From contig NZ_CP163444.1 of the NCBI RefSeq assembly GCF_041053105.1, positions 744,001 through 808,000 on the forward strand: a stretch of DNA of 64,000 nucleotides, read 5' to 3'. The position numbers and the translations under genes were made by a program. The stretch's first letter is position 1. Every line of letters begins with the position of its first letter. The DNA comes from Streptomyces sp. R44. GTDB lineage: Bacteria > Actinomycetota > Actinomycetes > Streptomycetales > Streptomycetaceae. The notes beneath the pieces were generated by a model, which did no database searches, was not told the origin of the DNA, and saw only the letters and a program-made list of their open reading frames with translations. Of the stretch, positions 1 to 8,379 are shown piece after piece.

Positions 1-17
1 TCCCACGCCGTCACCTG

Positions 18-497
18 TCACGTCATCCGGCGGGCACCCTCCAGGACGGCCTGCCGGATGCGGTGGTAGGTGCCGCAGCGGCAGATGTTGCGGATGGTGT
101 CGAGGTCGGCCTCGGTGACCTCGCGCCCGGCCTCGCGCGCCCGGCGGACGGTGGCGACCGCGGCCATGATCTGGCCCGGCTGGCAGAAGCCGCACTGGGC
201 GACGTCGAGGTCGAGCCAGGCCTCCTGCATCGGATGGAGCTCGGCGCCGACGGTGTCGGGGAGGCCCTCGATGGTGGTGATCTCGTCGGTCGGGGCCACG
301 TCGTCGACGCGGACGGCGCAGGGCGTGAACGCCTTGCCGTTGAGGTGGCTCGTACAGGCCCGGCAGACGCCGACCCCGCAGCCGTACTTGGGGCCGGTGA
401 CGCCCAGGACGTCCCGGAGGACCCAGAGGAGCCGGACGTCGCCCTCGACGTCGGTGGTGACGGCCTTGCCGTTCAGGATGAAGGTGTGCTGCGGCAC
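18..497 (-). CDS. (2Fe-2S)-binding small subunit of a molybdenum hydroxylase (IorA-type)
   Basis: This 159-residue protein carries the electron-transfer subunit signature of the xanthine dehydrogenase/isoquinoline 1-oxidoreductase family. The plant-ferredoxin-type cluster ligands are C40, C45, C48 and C60, in CGVGVCRAC and a following TPC. The second cluster uses C102, C105, C139 and C141, in CGFCQPGQ and NICRCGTYHRIR. A GTG start at 497 is chosen because GGAG lies about six bases upstream and the protein then begins directly at the ferredoxin fold. The gene follows the catalytic subunit by 14 bp on the same strand, so they form one operon. No FAD-binding subunit is next to them, which fits IorAB-type enzymes that pass electrons to a cytochrome or other acceptor. 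The substrate cannot be told from sequence. Confidence 0.9.
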   Translation of the reverse strand: MPQHTFILNGKAVTTDVEGDVRLLWVLRDVLGVTGPKYGCGVGVCRACTSHLNGKAFTPCAVRVDDVAPTDEITTIEGLPDTVGAELHPMQEAWLDLDVAQCGFCQPGQIMAAVATVRRAREAGREVTEADLDTIRNICRCGTYHRIRQAVLEGARRMT

Positions 498-511
498 GGG
501 GGCTCCAGGTC

Positions 512-2878
512 TCAGATGGTGCGGTCGCGGCCGTCGGTGGGCGAGGCCGGGACGGGCGGGACGGTCGGCAGGGGCGTGAAGGCGAGCGGCTCGGCGTGGT
601 TGACGGGGAAGACCGTCGGCATCCTGCCGGTGGCCCGGCCGTAGGCGCAGGCCACGGCGGCCATCGCGCCGGCGACCGCCAGCTCGCCGGCCCCGCCCGG
701 CTTGTCGCCGCTCGGGGGCATCACGATGATCTCCAGCTCGGGCGGGGTGTTCCACTGCCGGGTGTAGAAGTACTGGTCCCAGCTGCCTTCGAGGAAGTGT
801 CCGTCGCTCAGGTGGAGTCCGGAGGTCAGGGTGATGGCGATGCCGTCGGCGATGCCGCCCATCATCTGGGCCTCCAGGCCGCGCGGGTTGACCGCGAGGC
901 CGACGTCGACGGCACAGACGATCTTCGTCACGCGCGGTCCGGTGTACGCGCCGGGGATCTTCCGCCCGGTGGTCTCGGGCCGGCAGTCGATCTCGGCGAG
1001 GATCGCGACGGCCGAGTGGTACTCGGTGTGCACGGCGATGCCCTGGCCCGTGCCGGCCGGCATGCTCCGGCCCCACTCCCCCACCTCGGCGACCTTGTCG
1101 AGGACGGCGCGGGCCCGTGCGTCCTTCACGAGCCGGCGTCGCATCGCGTACCCGTCCTGGCCCGTCCGCCGGGCCAGTTCGTCCATGACGAGTTCCTGGG
1201 CGCAGCGGACGTTGGGCGAGTAGATGTTCCGCATGGAGCCGGTGTTGAAGCCCTTGTCGGTCTCGGCGAGGAGCTGGGTGGTGACGCCGAGGTGGTACGG
1301 GCTGATCTGGGTGAGCTGGAACATCGTCTCGGAGAAGGTGGCGTCGGCGACGGGCAGCCGGGCCGCCTCCGCCGTGAGGACCTCGCCGACGCCGTGTCCG
1401 AAGTCGGTGGCCACGGAGGTGTGGCGCTGCTCGTACGTGAGGACCTCGCCGAGCGAGTAGGTGGCCCGGACCCGGGAGGTGGACATCGGGTGCGTACGGC
1501 CCTGCCGGAAGTCGTCGGTACGGTGCCACATCAGCTTCACCGGCTTGCCGAGGGCCTTCGAGATCTCGGCGGCCTCGTGGGCGGCGTCGGAGAACAGCTT
1601 GCGGCCGAAGGAGCCGCCGCCCTCCGTGACGTGGACGCGGACGGCGGTGGGCGGCAGGCCGAGCTTGAGGGCGATCTGCTCCTGGGCGACGATCGGCGCC
1701 TTGAGCGAGGCCCAGATCTCGGCGGAGTCCTTCCGCACGTCGGCGATCGCGCAGTTGGTCTCCAGGGCGGCGTTGCTGGCGAAGTGGAAGGTGAAGCGGG
1801 CGTCGACGGCCTTGGTGAGGAGCGGCAGCGGCGGGACGACGAGCGGGAGTTCGGCCCGGCGGAGCTTCTCCAGGATCGTGGCGTCGGAGGCGCCCTCGGC
1901 GGTGCCGGGTCCCCAGTCGACGCGGAGGGCGCGGACGGCGTCGACGCACTGGCCGAAGGTCCGGCCGCGGACGGCGACGCCGGTGGAGACGGTGACGACG
2001 TCGGTGATGCCGGGCATGGCCCGGACCTCGGCGAGGTTGGCGACGGAGCGGACCGTGCCGTTGATGGTGGGAGGACGGCAGACCATGGTGGGCAGCGCGT
2101 CCGGGACCTGGAGGTCCATGGCGAACTTCTTGCGCCCGGTGACCGCTTCGAGGGCGTCCACGCGGCGCTGTGCGGTGCCGATGACGCGGAAGCGGTCCGG
2201 GTCCTTGAGCGTGACCTCCACGGCCGCGTCGGTGACGGCGGCGGCCTTCACGGCCAGTTCGCCGTAGCCGAGCAGCGCACCGGCCGGGGAGAGGACGGTG
2301 CCGGCCTTCGTGGTGAGGGTCTCGACGGCGTCGCCGAGGACGAGGGAGGCGGCGTGCAGCAGCCGGGCCCGGGCGAGGGCGGCGGCGACCCGGATCGGGG
2401 TGTAGGTGGAGTAGGTGGTGTTGGAGCCGCCGGTGAGCTGGTTGAAGAGCAGCTCGGGGCGGGCGTCGGCGAGGGTGACCTTCACCTTGTCGAGGGGGAG
2501 GTCGAGCTCCTCCGCGACGATCATGGCGCTGGAGGTGGTGACGCCCTGGCCGACCTCGGCGCGGGGCAGCGCGAAGTGGGCCGTGCCGTCGGTGTCGATC
2601 CGGATGGTGATGAGGTCGCTGGTGGGCAGCGCGGCGAGGGTGAGCAGCTCGTTGAGGTCGAGGAGTTCGGCCGGTCCCGGCAGCGAGGGGATGAGCGCCG
2701 GCGCCGCGGCGGCCTGCCGCGGGGCGAGGGCCTCGGCGCCGAGCTGGGCGGCGACGGTCAGGGTGGGCGCGGCCAGGACGTACCCGAGGAACCGACGCCG
2801 TCCGATGCCGCGTTCGTCCGGACGTCCGTCCCCGGTGCTCGTGTGGTGCTCGTCCCGCGCGGGGTGCCGCCTCGCCAT
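512..2878 (-). CDS. Molybdopterin-binding catalytic subunit of an aldehyde/N-heterocycle hydroxylase (IorB-type)
   Basis: This 788-residue protein is the large subunit of an isoquinoline 1-oxidoreductase-type hydroxylase, which binds molybdenum cofactor and hydroxylates aldehydes or N-heterocycles. A twin-arginine motif RRRFLGY sits at residues 27-33, followed by a hydrophobic stretch. The mature enzyme is therefore probably exported folded by Tat, as IorB homologues are. Cofactor-binding segments include GQGVTTSS (110-117) and GGGSFGRKLF. A glutamate in GGAGELAVAG (E732) occupies the place of the catalytic Glu. The ATG start has AAAGGG about eight bases upstream. The [2Fe-2S] subunit follows directly. 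Aldehyde oxidase activity is possible, but I cannot assign the substrate. Confidence 0.9.
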   Translation of the reverse strand: MARRHPARDEHHTSTGDGRPDERGIGRRRFLGYVLAAPTLTVAAQLGAEALAPRQAAAAPALIPSLPGPAELLDLNELLTLAALPTSDLITIRIDTDGTAHFALPRAEVGQGVTTSSAMIVAEELDLPLDKVKVTLADARPELLFNQLTGGSNTTYSTYTPIRVAAALARARLLHAASLVLGDAVETLTTKAGTVLSPAGALLGYGELAVKAAAVTDAAVEVTLKDPDRFRVIGTAQRRVDALEAVTGRKKFAMDLQVPDALPTMVCRPPTINGTVRSVANLAEVRAMPGITDVVTVSTGVAVRGRTFGQCVDAVRALRVDWGPGTAEGASDATILEKLRRAELPLVVPPLPLLTKAVDARFTFHFASNAALETNCAIADVRKDSAEIWASLKAPIVAQEQIALKLGLPPTAVRVHVTEGGGSFGRKLFSDAAHEAAEISKALGKPVKLMWHRTDDFRQGRTHPMSTSRVRATYSLGEVLTYEQRHTSVATDFGHGVGEVLTAEAARLPVADATFSETMFQLTQISPYHLGVTTQLLAETDKGFNTGSMRNIYSPNVRCAQELVMDELARRTGQDGYAMRRRLVKDARARAVLDKVAEVGEWGRSMPAGTGQGIAVHTEYHSAVAILAEIDCRPETTGRKIPGAYTGPRVTKIVCAVDVGLAVNPRGLEAQMMGGIADGIAITLTSGLHLSDGHFLEGSWDQYFYTRQWNTPPELEIIVMPPSGDKPGGAGELAVAGAMAAVACAYGRATGRMPTVFPVNHAEPLAFTPLPTVPPVPASPTDGRDRTI

Positions 2879-3031
2879 TCGGTGTGCCCTTTCGCCGTGG
2901 ACCCGGCCTGCTACCGCCGAGTATTCTCAGTGGCGACGATCATCGCGCATGTGGGTGACCTCCGGGAGCCGTTCGGAGGTGGACGTCTTGTGGGGACGTC
3001 CTGCGCGGACACCGTGGCGCGGACGCTGCCC

Positions 3032-3043
3032 TAGGGTCCCGTC
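3032..3043 (+). promoter_or_regulatory. Putative -10 element of a leaderless transcript
   Basis: TAGGGT lies exactly six bases before the ATG of the methyltransferase at 3044, and no Shine-Dalgarno sequence is seen. This TANNNT-N6-ATG arrangement is the usual look of leaderless genes in actinomycetes. The -35 region is unclear; GGACAC about 19 bases upstream is the best match. Confidence 0.45.
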
Positions 3044-3697
3044 ATGACCGAAGCCGCGCACATCACCGCCACCCGACGCTCCTACGACACCGTCGCCGTC
3101 GACTACGAGCGGCTGCTCGCCGACCAGTTGGCGGCGACACCGCTGGACCGGGCGGTGATCGCCGGCTTCGTGGAGAAGGTGGAGGCGGCGGGCGGGCCGC
3201 GCACGATCGGCGACCTCGGGTGCGGGACGGGGCGGGTGACCTCCCATCTGCGGGACCTCGGCGCCGACGCCTTCGGCGTGGACCTGTCTCCGGGGATGAT
3301 CACGGTGGCCCGGGACACCTACCCGGGGCTGCGCTTCGAGGTGGGGTCGATGACCGCGCTCGACCTGCCCGACGCCTCGCTCGGCGGGGTCCTCTCCTGG
3401 TACTCGACGGTGCACATGCCCCAGACCGAACTCGCCGCCTCCTTCGCCGAGTTCCACCGCGTCCTCGCGCCCGGCGGCCACGCCCTCGTCGCCTTCAAGG
3501 TGGGTGACGAGCGGGTACGTCTGGAGCGGGCGTACGGGCACGAGGTCGCCCTCGACGTGTACCGCTGGTCACCCGACCGTCTCGCGGACCTCCTGTCCGC
3601 GGCGGGCCTTGTCGAGTCGGCCCGGCTGGTACGCGAGCCGGACCCCGCGGAGAGCACCCCGCAGGCCTTCCTCCTGGCGCGCAGGCCGCGCGACTGA
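3044..3697 (+). CDS. Class I SAM-dependent methyltransferase
   Basis: This 217-residue protein has the S-adenosylmethionine-binding motif I as DLGCGTGRV at residues 57-65. An acidic motif II loop, GVDLSPGM, follows, and then a post-I region with FHRVLAPGGHALVAF, typical of the UbiE/Methyltransf_11 class. It lacks the extra domains that would point to a particular acceptor, so the methylated substrate is unknown. The ATG start fits a leaderless message. The gene stands alone, divergent from the molybdenum hydroxylase operon, with no obvious partner. Confidence 0.88.
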   Translation: MTEAAHITATRRSYDTVAVDYERLLADQLAATPLDRAVIAGFVEKVEAAGGPRTIGDLGCGTGRVTSHLRDLGADAFGVDLSPGMITVARDTYPGLRFEVGSMTALDLPDASLGGVLSWYSTVHMPQTELAASFAEFHRVLAPGGHALVAFKVGDERVRLERAYGHEVALDVYRWSPDRLADLLSAAGLVESARLVREPDPAESTPQAFLLARRPRD

Positions 3698-3958
3698 CGC
3701 ACGGCGGCGTGCGGGCAGTCTGCCGGGCCGCAGGCGGGTGCCGGGCCGCAGGCGGGCGCCCGAGCGGAGGTGGGCGGGAGAGATGCGGGCGCGTTGGCCG
3801 CCGCCCGCGATCAGGGCGTTGACCGAGGCCATCGGGTCCCCTCCGACCGACCTGGCGAGCAGCGCGCCGAGAACCAGCGGGCCGAGGGCCACCGCGAGGG
3901 CCGAGCCGGTGGCGGTGACGTGCTGGAGGCGGCGGGCGCGCCGGGCGTCGAAGGTCAT
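3569..3958 (-). pseudogene. Possible remnant of a small membrane protein
   Basis: A 129-codon minus-strand frame begins with MTFDARRARRLQHV and a credible membrane segment (ALAVALGPLVLGALLA, about residues 20-35). After about residue 50 it degenerates into Arg/Gly-rich sequence that includes an 18-bp duplication. It then runs 129 bp into the convergent methyltransferase gene. Upstream lie two TACTCAG repeats that could be a regulator site. I read it as the 5' end of a membrane protein gene whose 3' part has been lost. It may equally be spurious. The rest of 3698-4144 holds nothing else I recognise. Confidence 0.25.
3721..3756. repeat. Perfect 18-bp tandem duplication
   Basis: The 18-base unit TGCCGGGCCGCAGGCGGG occurs twice without mismatch at 3721-3738 and 3739-3756. 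It lies in the poorly conserved stretch between the methyltransferase and the amidotransferase, inside the distal part of the doubtful minus-strand reading frame. Confidence 0.7.
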
Positions 3959-4003
3959 GGCCCCAGTCCAGCAGCGGGCGGCGGCCCGCCGGATCGGTCG
4001 GCG

Positions 4004-4032
4004 TACTCAGCTGCCCGTACCGCGCTACTCAG
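4004..4032. promoter_or_regulatory. Direct repeat TACTCAG x2 (candidate regulator site)
   Basis: TACTCAG occurs at 4004-4010 and 4026-4032, 22 bp apart (two helical turns). On the minus strand this reads CTGAGTA twice, 45-75 bp upstream of the start of the membrane-protein remnant. Such spacing suits a dimeric response regulator. This is inference only. Confidence 0.3.
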
Positions 4033-4144
4033 ATGCACCCACGCACGCGTCCCCAGGGGCTCCCGCACCGGCTCCGCTTCGGCGATCCTCGGGAGGGCGA
4101 ACGCGCCTGGGCGTTCCCGGGGACGCACAGGAGGCGGGGCGACC

Positions 4145-4927
4145 GTGACGACGGAGACGCAGGAGACGGGGCCGGCGGTGCTGGTGGTGCAGCACGAGGA
4201 GGACGCCGGTCCGGGCCTGGTCGGCGAGCACCTCGTACGGACCGGGCTCCGGCTCGACGTGATCCGCGCCTGGAAGGGCGAGCCGCTCCCGGAGAGCCTC
4301 GACGGCCACGCGGGACTCCTCGTCCTCGGCGGGTCCGTCAACTGCGAGGACGACGGGGCCGCGCCGTGGCTGCCCCGGGTCCGTACGCTCGTCCGCGAGG
4401 CCGTGGCGGGGGAGATACCGCTGCTCGGGATATGTCTGGGCGGCCAGATCGTCGCCCACGCCCTGGGCGGTTCGGTCGCACGGCGGGCCCAGGGCCCCGA
4501 GGTGGGGGCCGTACCCCTGCGGAGGCTGCCGGCCGCCGAGGGCGATCCGGTGCTCGGCGCGGTTCCGGACGGCGCCCCGGCGGCGCAGTGGCACTGGGAC
4601 GAGGTGGACCGCCTCCCGGCCGGGGCCGTACCGCTGCTGACCGGGGACGACTGCCCGTACCAGGCGTTCCGCGCGGGGAGCGTGGGCTGGGCGCTGCAGT
4701 TCCATCCGGAGGCGGACGCGGACACGCTCACGGCCTGGGCGGCCGCCGACGACGGGCACCTCCGCTCGGCGGGCATCGACCCGGCGGCCACGGTCGCGTC
4801 GGTACGGGAGGCGGAGGGGGAACTCCGTACGGTCTGGGGAGCCGTGTCCGAGGCCTGGGGCGCCGTCGTCCACGCCCGCGCCGACGCGCGCGTGCCCGGC
4901 GCGTACCGTACGAGGACACGCACGTGA
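4145..4927 (+). CDS. Class I glutamine amidotransferase-like protein
   Basis: This 260-residue protein has the class I amidotransferase triad. The nucleophile is C97 in GICLGGQ, and H187 and E189 are in QFHPEA. It belongs to the stand-alone GMP-synthase-like amidotransferase domain proteins, which have no synthetase domain attached. The acceptor is therefore unknown, and gamma-glutamyl hydrolase-type activity is possible. The GTG start is chosen because a full AGGAGG (4129-4134) lies ten bases before it. It is followed 19 bp later by the OsmC-family gene on the same strand, which suggests co-transcription. Confidence 0.85.
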   Translation: MTTETQETGPAVLVVQHEEDAGPGLVGEHLVRTGLRLDVIRAWKGEPLPESLDGHAGLLVLGGSVNCEDDGAAPWLPRVRTLVREAVAGEIPLLGICLGGQIVAHALGGSVARRAQGPEVGAVPLRRLPAAEGDPVLGAVPDGAPAAQWHWDEVDRLPAGAVPLLTGDDCPYQAFRAGSVGWALQFHPEADADTLTAWAAADDGHLRSAGIDPAATVASVREAEGELRTVWGAVSEAWGAVVHARADARVPGAYRTRTRT

Positions 4928-4946
4928 ACGAAGGAGCTTCGCCGCC

Positions 4947-5384
4947 ATGGCCGACTACCGGATCGAGACCGTCCGCACCGGGTACCGGAACTGGACCGCC
5001 CGCAACGACCGGGGCGCGGAGGTCCGGATGGCCGCCGCCGACGACGCGGACGCCCAGCCCTCGTTCACCCCGGTGGAGTTGCTGCTCGCGGCGATGGGCG
5101 GCTGCGGCGGCCTCGTCATCGACCGGACGGCGCGGGCCGTGGACCACGACGACCTGAGGATCGTGGTGGAGTCGGTGTCGGGGCCCGAGGACGACGGGCG
5201 CCTGGGCCGGATCCGGGTGAGCTACGAGTTCGACCTGCCGGACAACAACCCGAAGGCGGCCGAGGTGTTCGCCCGCGGGGTGCGCCTGACGCACGAGAAG
5301 TTCTGCACGGTCAGCCGGACCGTGGAGCACGGCGCGCGCGTGGAGGCGATCCTGCCGGACGGCACGGTCGGCTTCGAGGGCTGA
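4947..5384 (+). CDS. OsmC family peroxiredoxin-like protein
   Basis: This 145-residue protein has the two conserved cysteines of the OsmC/Ohr family: C53 in MGGCGGLVI and C120 in KFCTVSRT. In characterised members such cysteines reduce organic hydroperoxides. It resembles the YhfA/OsmC branch more than Ohr. AAGGAG about ten bases upstream supports the ATG start. The protein is likely cytosolic, with no signal peptide. It probably shares a transcript with the amidotransferase gene just upstream. Confidence 0.85.
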   Translation: MADYRIETVRTGYRNWTARNDRGAEVRMAAADDADAQPSFTPVELLLAAMGGCGGLVIDRTARAVDHDDLRIVVESVSGPEDDGRLGRIRVSYEFDLPDNNPKAAEVFARGVRLTHEKFCTVSRTVEHGARVEAILPDGTVGFEG

Positions 5385-5407
5385 CCGGCCGGACCGCGGA
5401 CCGCCCG

Positions 5408-6100
5408 TCACTCCTCGATCGCGCCGCCGATCCGGCGCAGATGACGGCGGAAGGTGTACGAGGGGTCCTCGGCGCGGCCCGCGAGGTACTCGTCGAACCG
5501 GGTCTGCGTGCGCAGGGTCTCCCCCGCCCTGATCCGGCGGGCCTGCTCCCGCTCGGTGCGGAAGAGGGCCCGGGCGGCTTCCAGGACGGCGTCCGCGCGG
5601 TCGGCCGCCACGAAGAGCACGCCGTCGTCGTCGCCGAACACCACATCGGCGGCGGTCGCCTCGTGGTCGCCGAACCGCGCGGTGGTCAGCGCGTCCGGGT
5701 CCCGGTCGTCGAGGCGCACGGGGCCGGGCGCGTGGCGTCCGTACGAGAACACGGGCAGTCCGATCTCCACCAGGTCCGGGGTGTCCCGGTGCAGCCCCCA
5801 CACGACGACGCCGGCGACGCCCGCCGCCTCGGCCTCCAGGACGGCGAGGTCGCCGATGCAGGCCTCGTCGCGTCGGCCGGCGTTGTCGATGACGAGGACG
5901 TCGCCGGGTTCGGCCCGCGTGAAGGCCTCCAGGAAGACGTCGACGCTTCCGTAGTGGCGGGCGGGCAGCACCCGTCCGGCGACCCGCTGTCCGGGGACGA
6001 CGGGCAGGATCCCGGCAGGCGCGGTCCGCAGCGGTTCCCCGAGCCGTACACAGGCGTCGGCGATCAGCGGCGTGGAGAGCTCGGCGAATTCCTTCAGCAT
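5408..6100 (-). CDS. RraA family protein (4-hydroxy-4-methyl-2-oxoglutarate aldolase-like)
   Basis: This 230-residue protein has the RraA/HMG aldolase fold signature: GDVLVIDNAGRRDEACIGD followed by GVVVWGLHRDTPDL. The Arg-Asp pair matches the catalytic RD of HMG/CHA aldolases. Such proteins cleave 4-carboxy-4-hydroxy acids to pyruvate, or act as RNase E regulators in enterobacteria; the aldolase role is more likely here. I start it at the ATG at 6100, where homology begins, although the ribosome-binding site (CGGAAC) is weak. Its upstream region contains the MITE described below. The natural substrate is not evident. Confidence 0.82.
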   Translation of the reverse strand: MLKEFAELSTPLIADACVRLGEPLRTAPAGILPVVPGQRVAGRVLPARHYGSVDVFLEAFTRAEPGDVLVIDNAGRRDEACIGDLAVLEAEAAGVAGVVVWGLHRDTPDLVEIGLPVFSYGRHAPGPVRLDDRDPDALTTARFGDHEATAADVVFGDDDGVLFVAADRADAVLEAARALFRTEREQARRIRAGETLRTQTRFDEYLAGRAEDPSYTFRRHLRRIGGAIEE

Positions 6101-6170
6101 GGGCGTTCCGATCCGTCCGTGGCGGGTGCGGTGTGCTGAGCGCGATGCTAGCGACGTGCTCCGGCGCCTA

Positions 6171-6333
6171 GGCCGTCTCTTCCGGATCTTGCCTGACCCG
6201 CGGCGTCTGGCACCGCACCTCGCCGCGTTGTCGGGCCCGCCCAAGGACGTCCAGTAATCGGGCGACCCTCCGCCTTGCGATGCATGGCACCAGACGCCGC
6301 GGGCTTAACCGGCAAGATCCGAAAGAGACGGCC
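6171..6333. mobile_element. 163-bp MITE-like element with long terminal inverted repeats and TA target duplication
   Basis: The two ends are imperfect inverted repeats of about 45 bp. The outermost 23 bp (GGCCGTCTCTT then CGGATCTTGCC) match in 22 positions. After a small indel, CCCGCGGCGTCTGG matches perfectly. Both ends are flanked by TA (6169-6170 and 6334-6335), within CTAG-like context, as expected for an IS5-group insertion. The interior has no transposase and no credible reading frame, so the element would have to be mobilised in trans. It lies in the divergent promoter region between the RraA and NmrA-type genes. Confidence 0.7.
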
Positions 6334-6422
6334 TAGGGCGGGATTCCGGCGCATGAGGAGGTGCACCGCGGGCAGGTGCCGAACGGTGGAGCGTGGAGCC
6401 GGGCTGCGAGGCGGGACGAGTC

Positions 6423-7379
6423 ATGGCCGACAGGAAGATCATCACAGTGATCGGGGCGACCGGCAGCCAGGGAGGCTCCCTCGTGCGCGCCGTCCTGGCC
6501 GAGAACGATCAGGAGTTCGCGGTGCGGGCCGTCACCCGCCACCCCGAGGGCGAGCCCGCCCGGGAACTGCGGCGCATCGGCGTCACCGACATCGTCCGGG
6601 CCGACATGGACGACCCGGCCGGCCTCGCCCCGGCCTTCGCGCACGCCTACGGCGCCTACCTGGTCACCCCCTTCTGGGAGCACATGTCCGCCGAACGGGA
6701 GAAGGCGCAGGCCCGCGCGCTGGCCAGGGCCGCCGCCCACGCGGGGGTCCGGCACGCGATCTGGTCCACCCTGGAGGACACGCGCGCGTGCATCCCGCTC
6801 GACGACGACCGGATGCCCACCCTCCAGGGGCACTACAAGGTGCCGCACTTCGACGGCAAGGCCGAGGCGGACCGGTACTTCACCGAGGAGGGCGTCCCGA
6901 CGACCTTCCTGCGCACCACCTTCTACTGGGAGAACCTGTTCGGCCCCTTCGCCGCCCGGCGCGGCGAGGACGGCGCGCTCCGGCTGGTCCTCCCGATGGG
7001 CGAGCACCGGCTCTCCGGCATCGCCGTCGCGGACATCGGCCGGACGGCGCTGGCCGTCCTGCGGCGCGGTACGGACCTCATCGGTGCCACGGTCGGCATC
7101 GCCGGAGAACACCTCAGGGTCGCCGACATGGCGGCCGCGCTCACCGGGACCCTCGGCGAACCGGTCCGGTACCGCCCGCTGACCCCCGACGAGTTCCGGG
7201 CCCAGGGTTTCCCCGGCGCGGACGAGACGGGGAACATGTTCCAGTACTACGCCGACTGCGAGGAGCGCGTCACGGCGGCCCGCGACCTGGCGGCCGTACG
7301 CGCCCTGAACCCGGCCCTGCAGTCCTTCTCCACCTGGCTCGCGGCACACCACGAGCGCCTGCGCACCGTGTGGCCCTGA
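6423..7379 (+). CDS. NmrA/HSCARG-family NAD(P)-binding protein
   Basis: This 318-residue protein has an atypical short-chain dehydrogenase Rossmann fold with the dinucleotide motif GATGSQGG at residues 11-18. The NmrA-type segments HAIWSTLEDT and TTFLRTTFYWENLF lack the usual YxxxK catalytic pair. Family members bind NAD(P) as redox sensors or act as quinone or isoflavone-type reductases. The ATG at 6423 puts the motif at the normal distance from the start. An upstream in-frame extension of ten residues is possible. It is followed 25 bp later by the LigD-type polymerase gene, but a functional link is doubtful. Confidence 0.82.
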   Translation: MADRKIITVIGATGSQGGSLVRAVLAENDQEFAVRAVTRHPEGEPARELRRIGVTDIVRADMDDPAGLAPAFAHAYGAYLVTPFWEHMSAEREKAQARALARAAAHAGVRHAIWSTLEDTRACIPLDDDRMPTLQGHYKVPHFDGKAEADRYFTEEGVPTTFLRTTFYWENLFGPFAARRGEDGALRLVLPMGEHRLSGIAVADIGRTALAVLRRGTDLIGATVGIAGEHLRVADMAAALTGTLGEPVRYRPLTPDEFRAQGFPGADETGNMFQYYADCEERVTAARDLAAVRALNPALQSFSTWLAAHHERLRTVWP

Positions 7380-7404
7380 GCCGCCCGGAGCGGCGTGCAC
7401 GGGG

Positions 7405-8346
7405 ATGCATGGGGGCCCCGGAAGCGGGAAGCCGCGCAGTGTGACCCCACGAGGCGAGCGCGGGACGGGACGGCACTCCGTCACGGTCAGCAGGCCGGAG
7501 AAGGTGCTCTTCGCGGAGGACGGCATCACCAAGGCCGACCTGGCGGCGTACTACCGCACGGTGGCCCCGCGGATGCTGCCGCAGCTGCGCGGCCGGCCCC
7601 TGATGCTGGAGCGGCACCCGGACGGCACCGGCGGCCGGGGTTTCCTGCAGAAGGAGATCCCCGAACACTTCCCCGACCGGGTCCACCGCGCCGAACTGCC
7701 CAAGGAGGGCGGCACCGTCACGTACGTCCTGTGCCAGGACACGGCCACCCTCGTCCTCCTCGCCGACCAGGCCTGCGTGACCCTCCACCGGTGGCTCTCC
7801 CGGGCCGACCGGCCCGACCACCCCGACCGGCTGGTCTTCGACCTCGACCCGCCCGACGACGACTTCTCCCGGGTACGGGAGGCCGCGCGGTGGCTCCACG
7901 GGCTGCTCGACGAGCTGGAACTGCCCTCCCTGGCGATGACCACCGGCTCGCGCGGCCTGCACGTCCTCGTCCCGCTCGACCGGCGCGCGCCCTTCGACGA
8001 CGTACGCGCCTTCGCCTCGGACGTCGCCGCCGTCCTCGCCGGCCGGCACCCCGGCCGGCTCACCACCGAGGCGCGGAAGAAGGCCAGGGCGGGGCGGCTG
8101 TATCTGGACGTCCAGCGCAACGGCTACGGGCAGACCGCCGTCGCGCCCTATGCGGTACGGGCCCGCCCCGGTGCTCCCGTCGCGGCCCCGCTCACCTGGG
8201 ACGACGTGGAGGATCCGGACCTCGGCGCCCGCCGGTGGACCCTCGCCGACGCGGAGCGGCTCCGCAAGGAGAACCCCTGGAGCCCGGCGCCGCGGCCCCG
8301 CTCGCTCACGGCGGCCGCGGCCCGTCTCCGCCGGCTCGGCCCCTGA
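7405..8346 (+). CDS. ligD: LigD-type archaeo-eukaryotic primase/polymerase (stand-alone NHEJ polymerase)
   Basis: This protein of up to 313 residues is the polymerase domain of bacterial end-joining ligase LigD, here as a separate gene. The metal-binding Asp pair sits in FDLDPPDDD. The TTGSRGLHVLVPL motif and the RKKARAGRLYLD segment that holds the third acidic residue are also present. The entry KVLFAEDGITKADLAAYYRTVAP is typical. Known homologues add ribonucleotides at Ku-bound double-strand breaks. The start is uncertain: the ATG at 7405 has a distant GGAG, while a GTG at 7441 has GGGAAG nine bases upstream. The LigD phosphoesterase-type gene follows. No ligase domain or Ku gene is in the window. 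Confidence 0.88.
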   Translation: MHGGPGSGKPRSVTPRGERGTGRHSVTVSRPEKVLFAEDGITKADLAAYYRTVAPRMLPQLRGRPLMLERHPDGTGGRGFLQKEIPEHFPDRVHRAELPKEGGTVTYVLCQDTATLVLLADQACVTLHRWLSRADRPDHPDRLVFDLDPPDDDFSRVREAARWLHGLLDELELPSLAMTTGSRGLHVLVPLDRRAPFDDVRAFASDVAAVLAGRHPGRLTTEARKKARAGRLYLDVQRNGYGQTAVAPYAVRARPGAPVAAPLTWDDVEDPDLGARRWTLADAERLRKENPWSPAPRPRSLTAAAARLRRLGP

Positions 8347-8379
8347 TCGGCACGGGCCCGGACACCCGAGGAGGTGGCC

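Noticed and set aside
596..3034. Long plus-strand open frames opposite the molybdenum hydroxylase and similar long antisense frames throughout the window
   Set aside because: They are shadows produced by high GC at third codon positions; they are Arg/Gly/Ala-rich, lack family motifs and lie opposite genes with clear domains.
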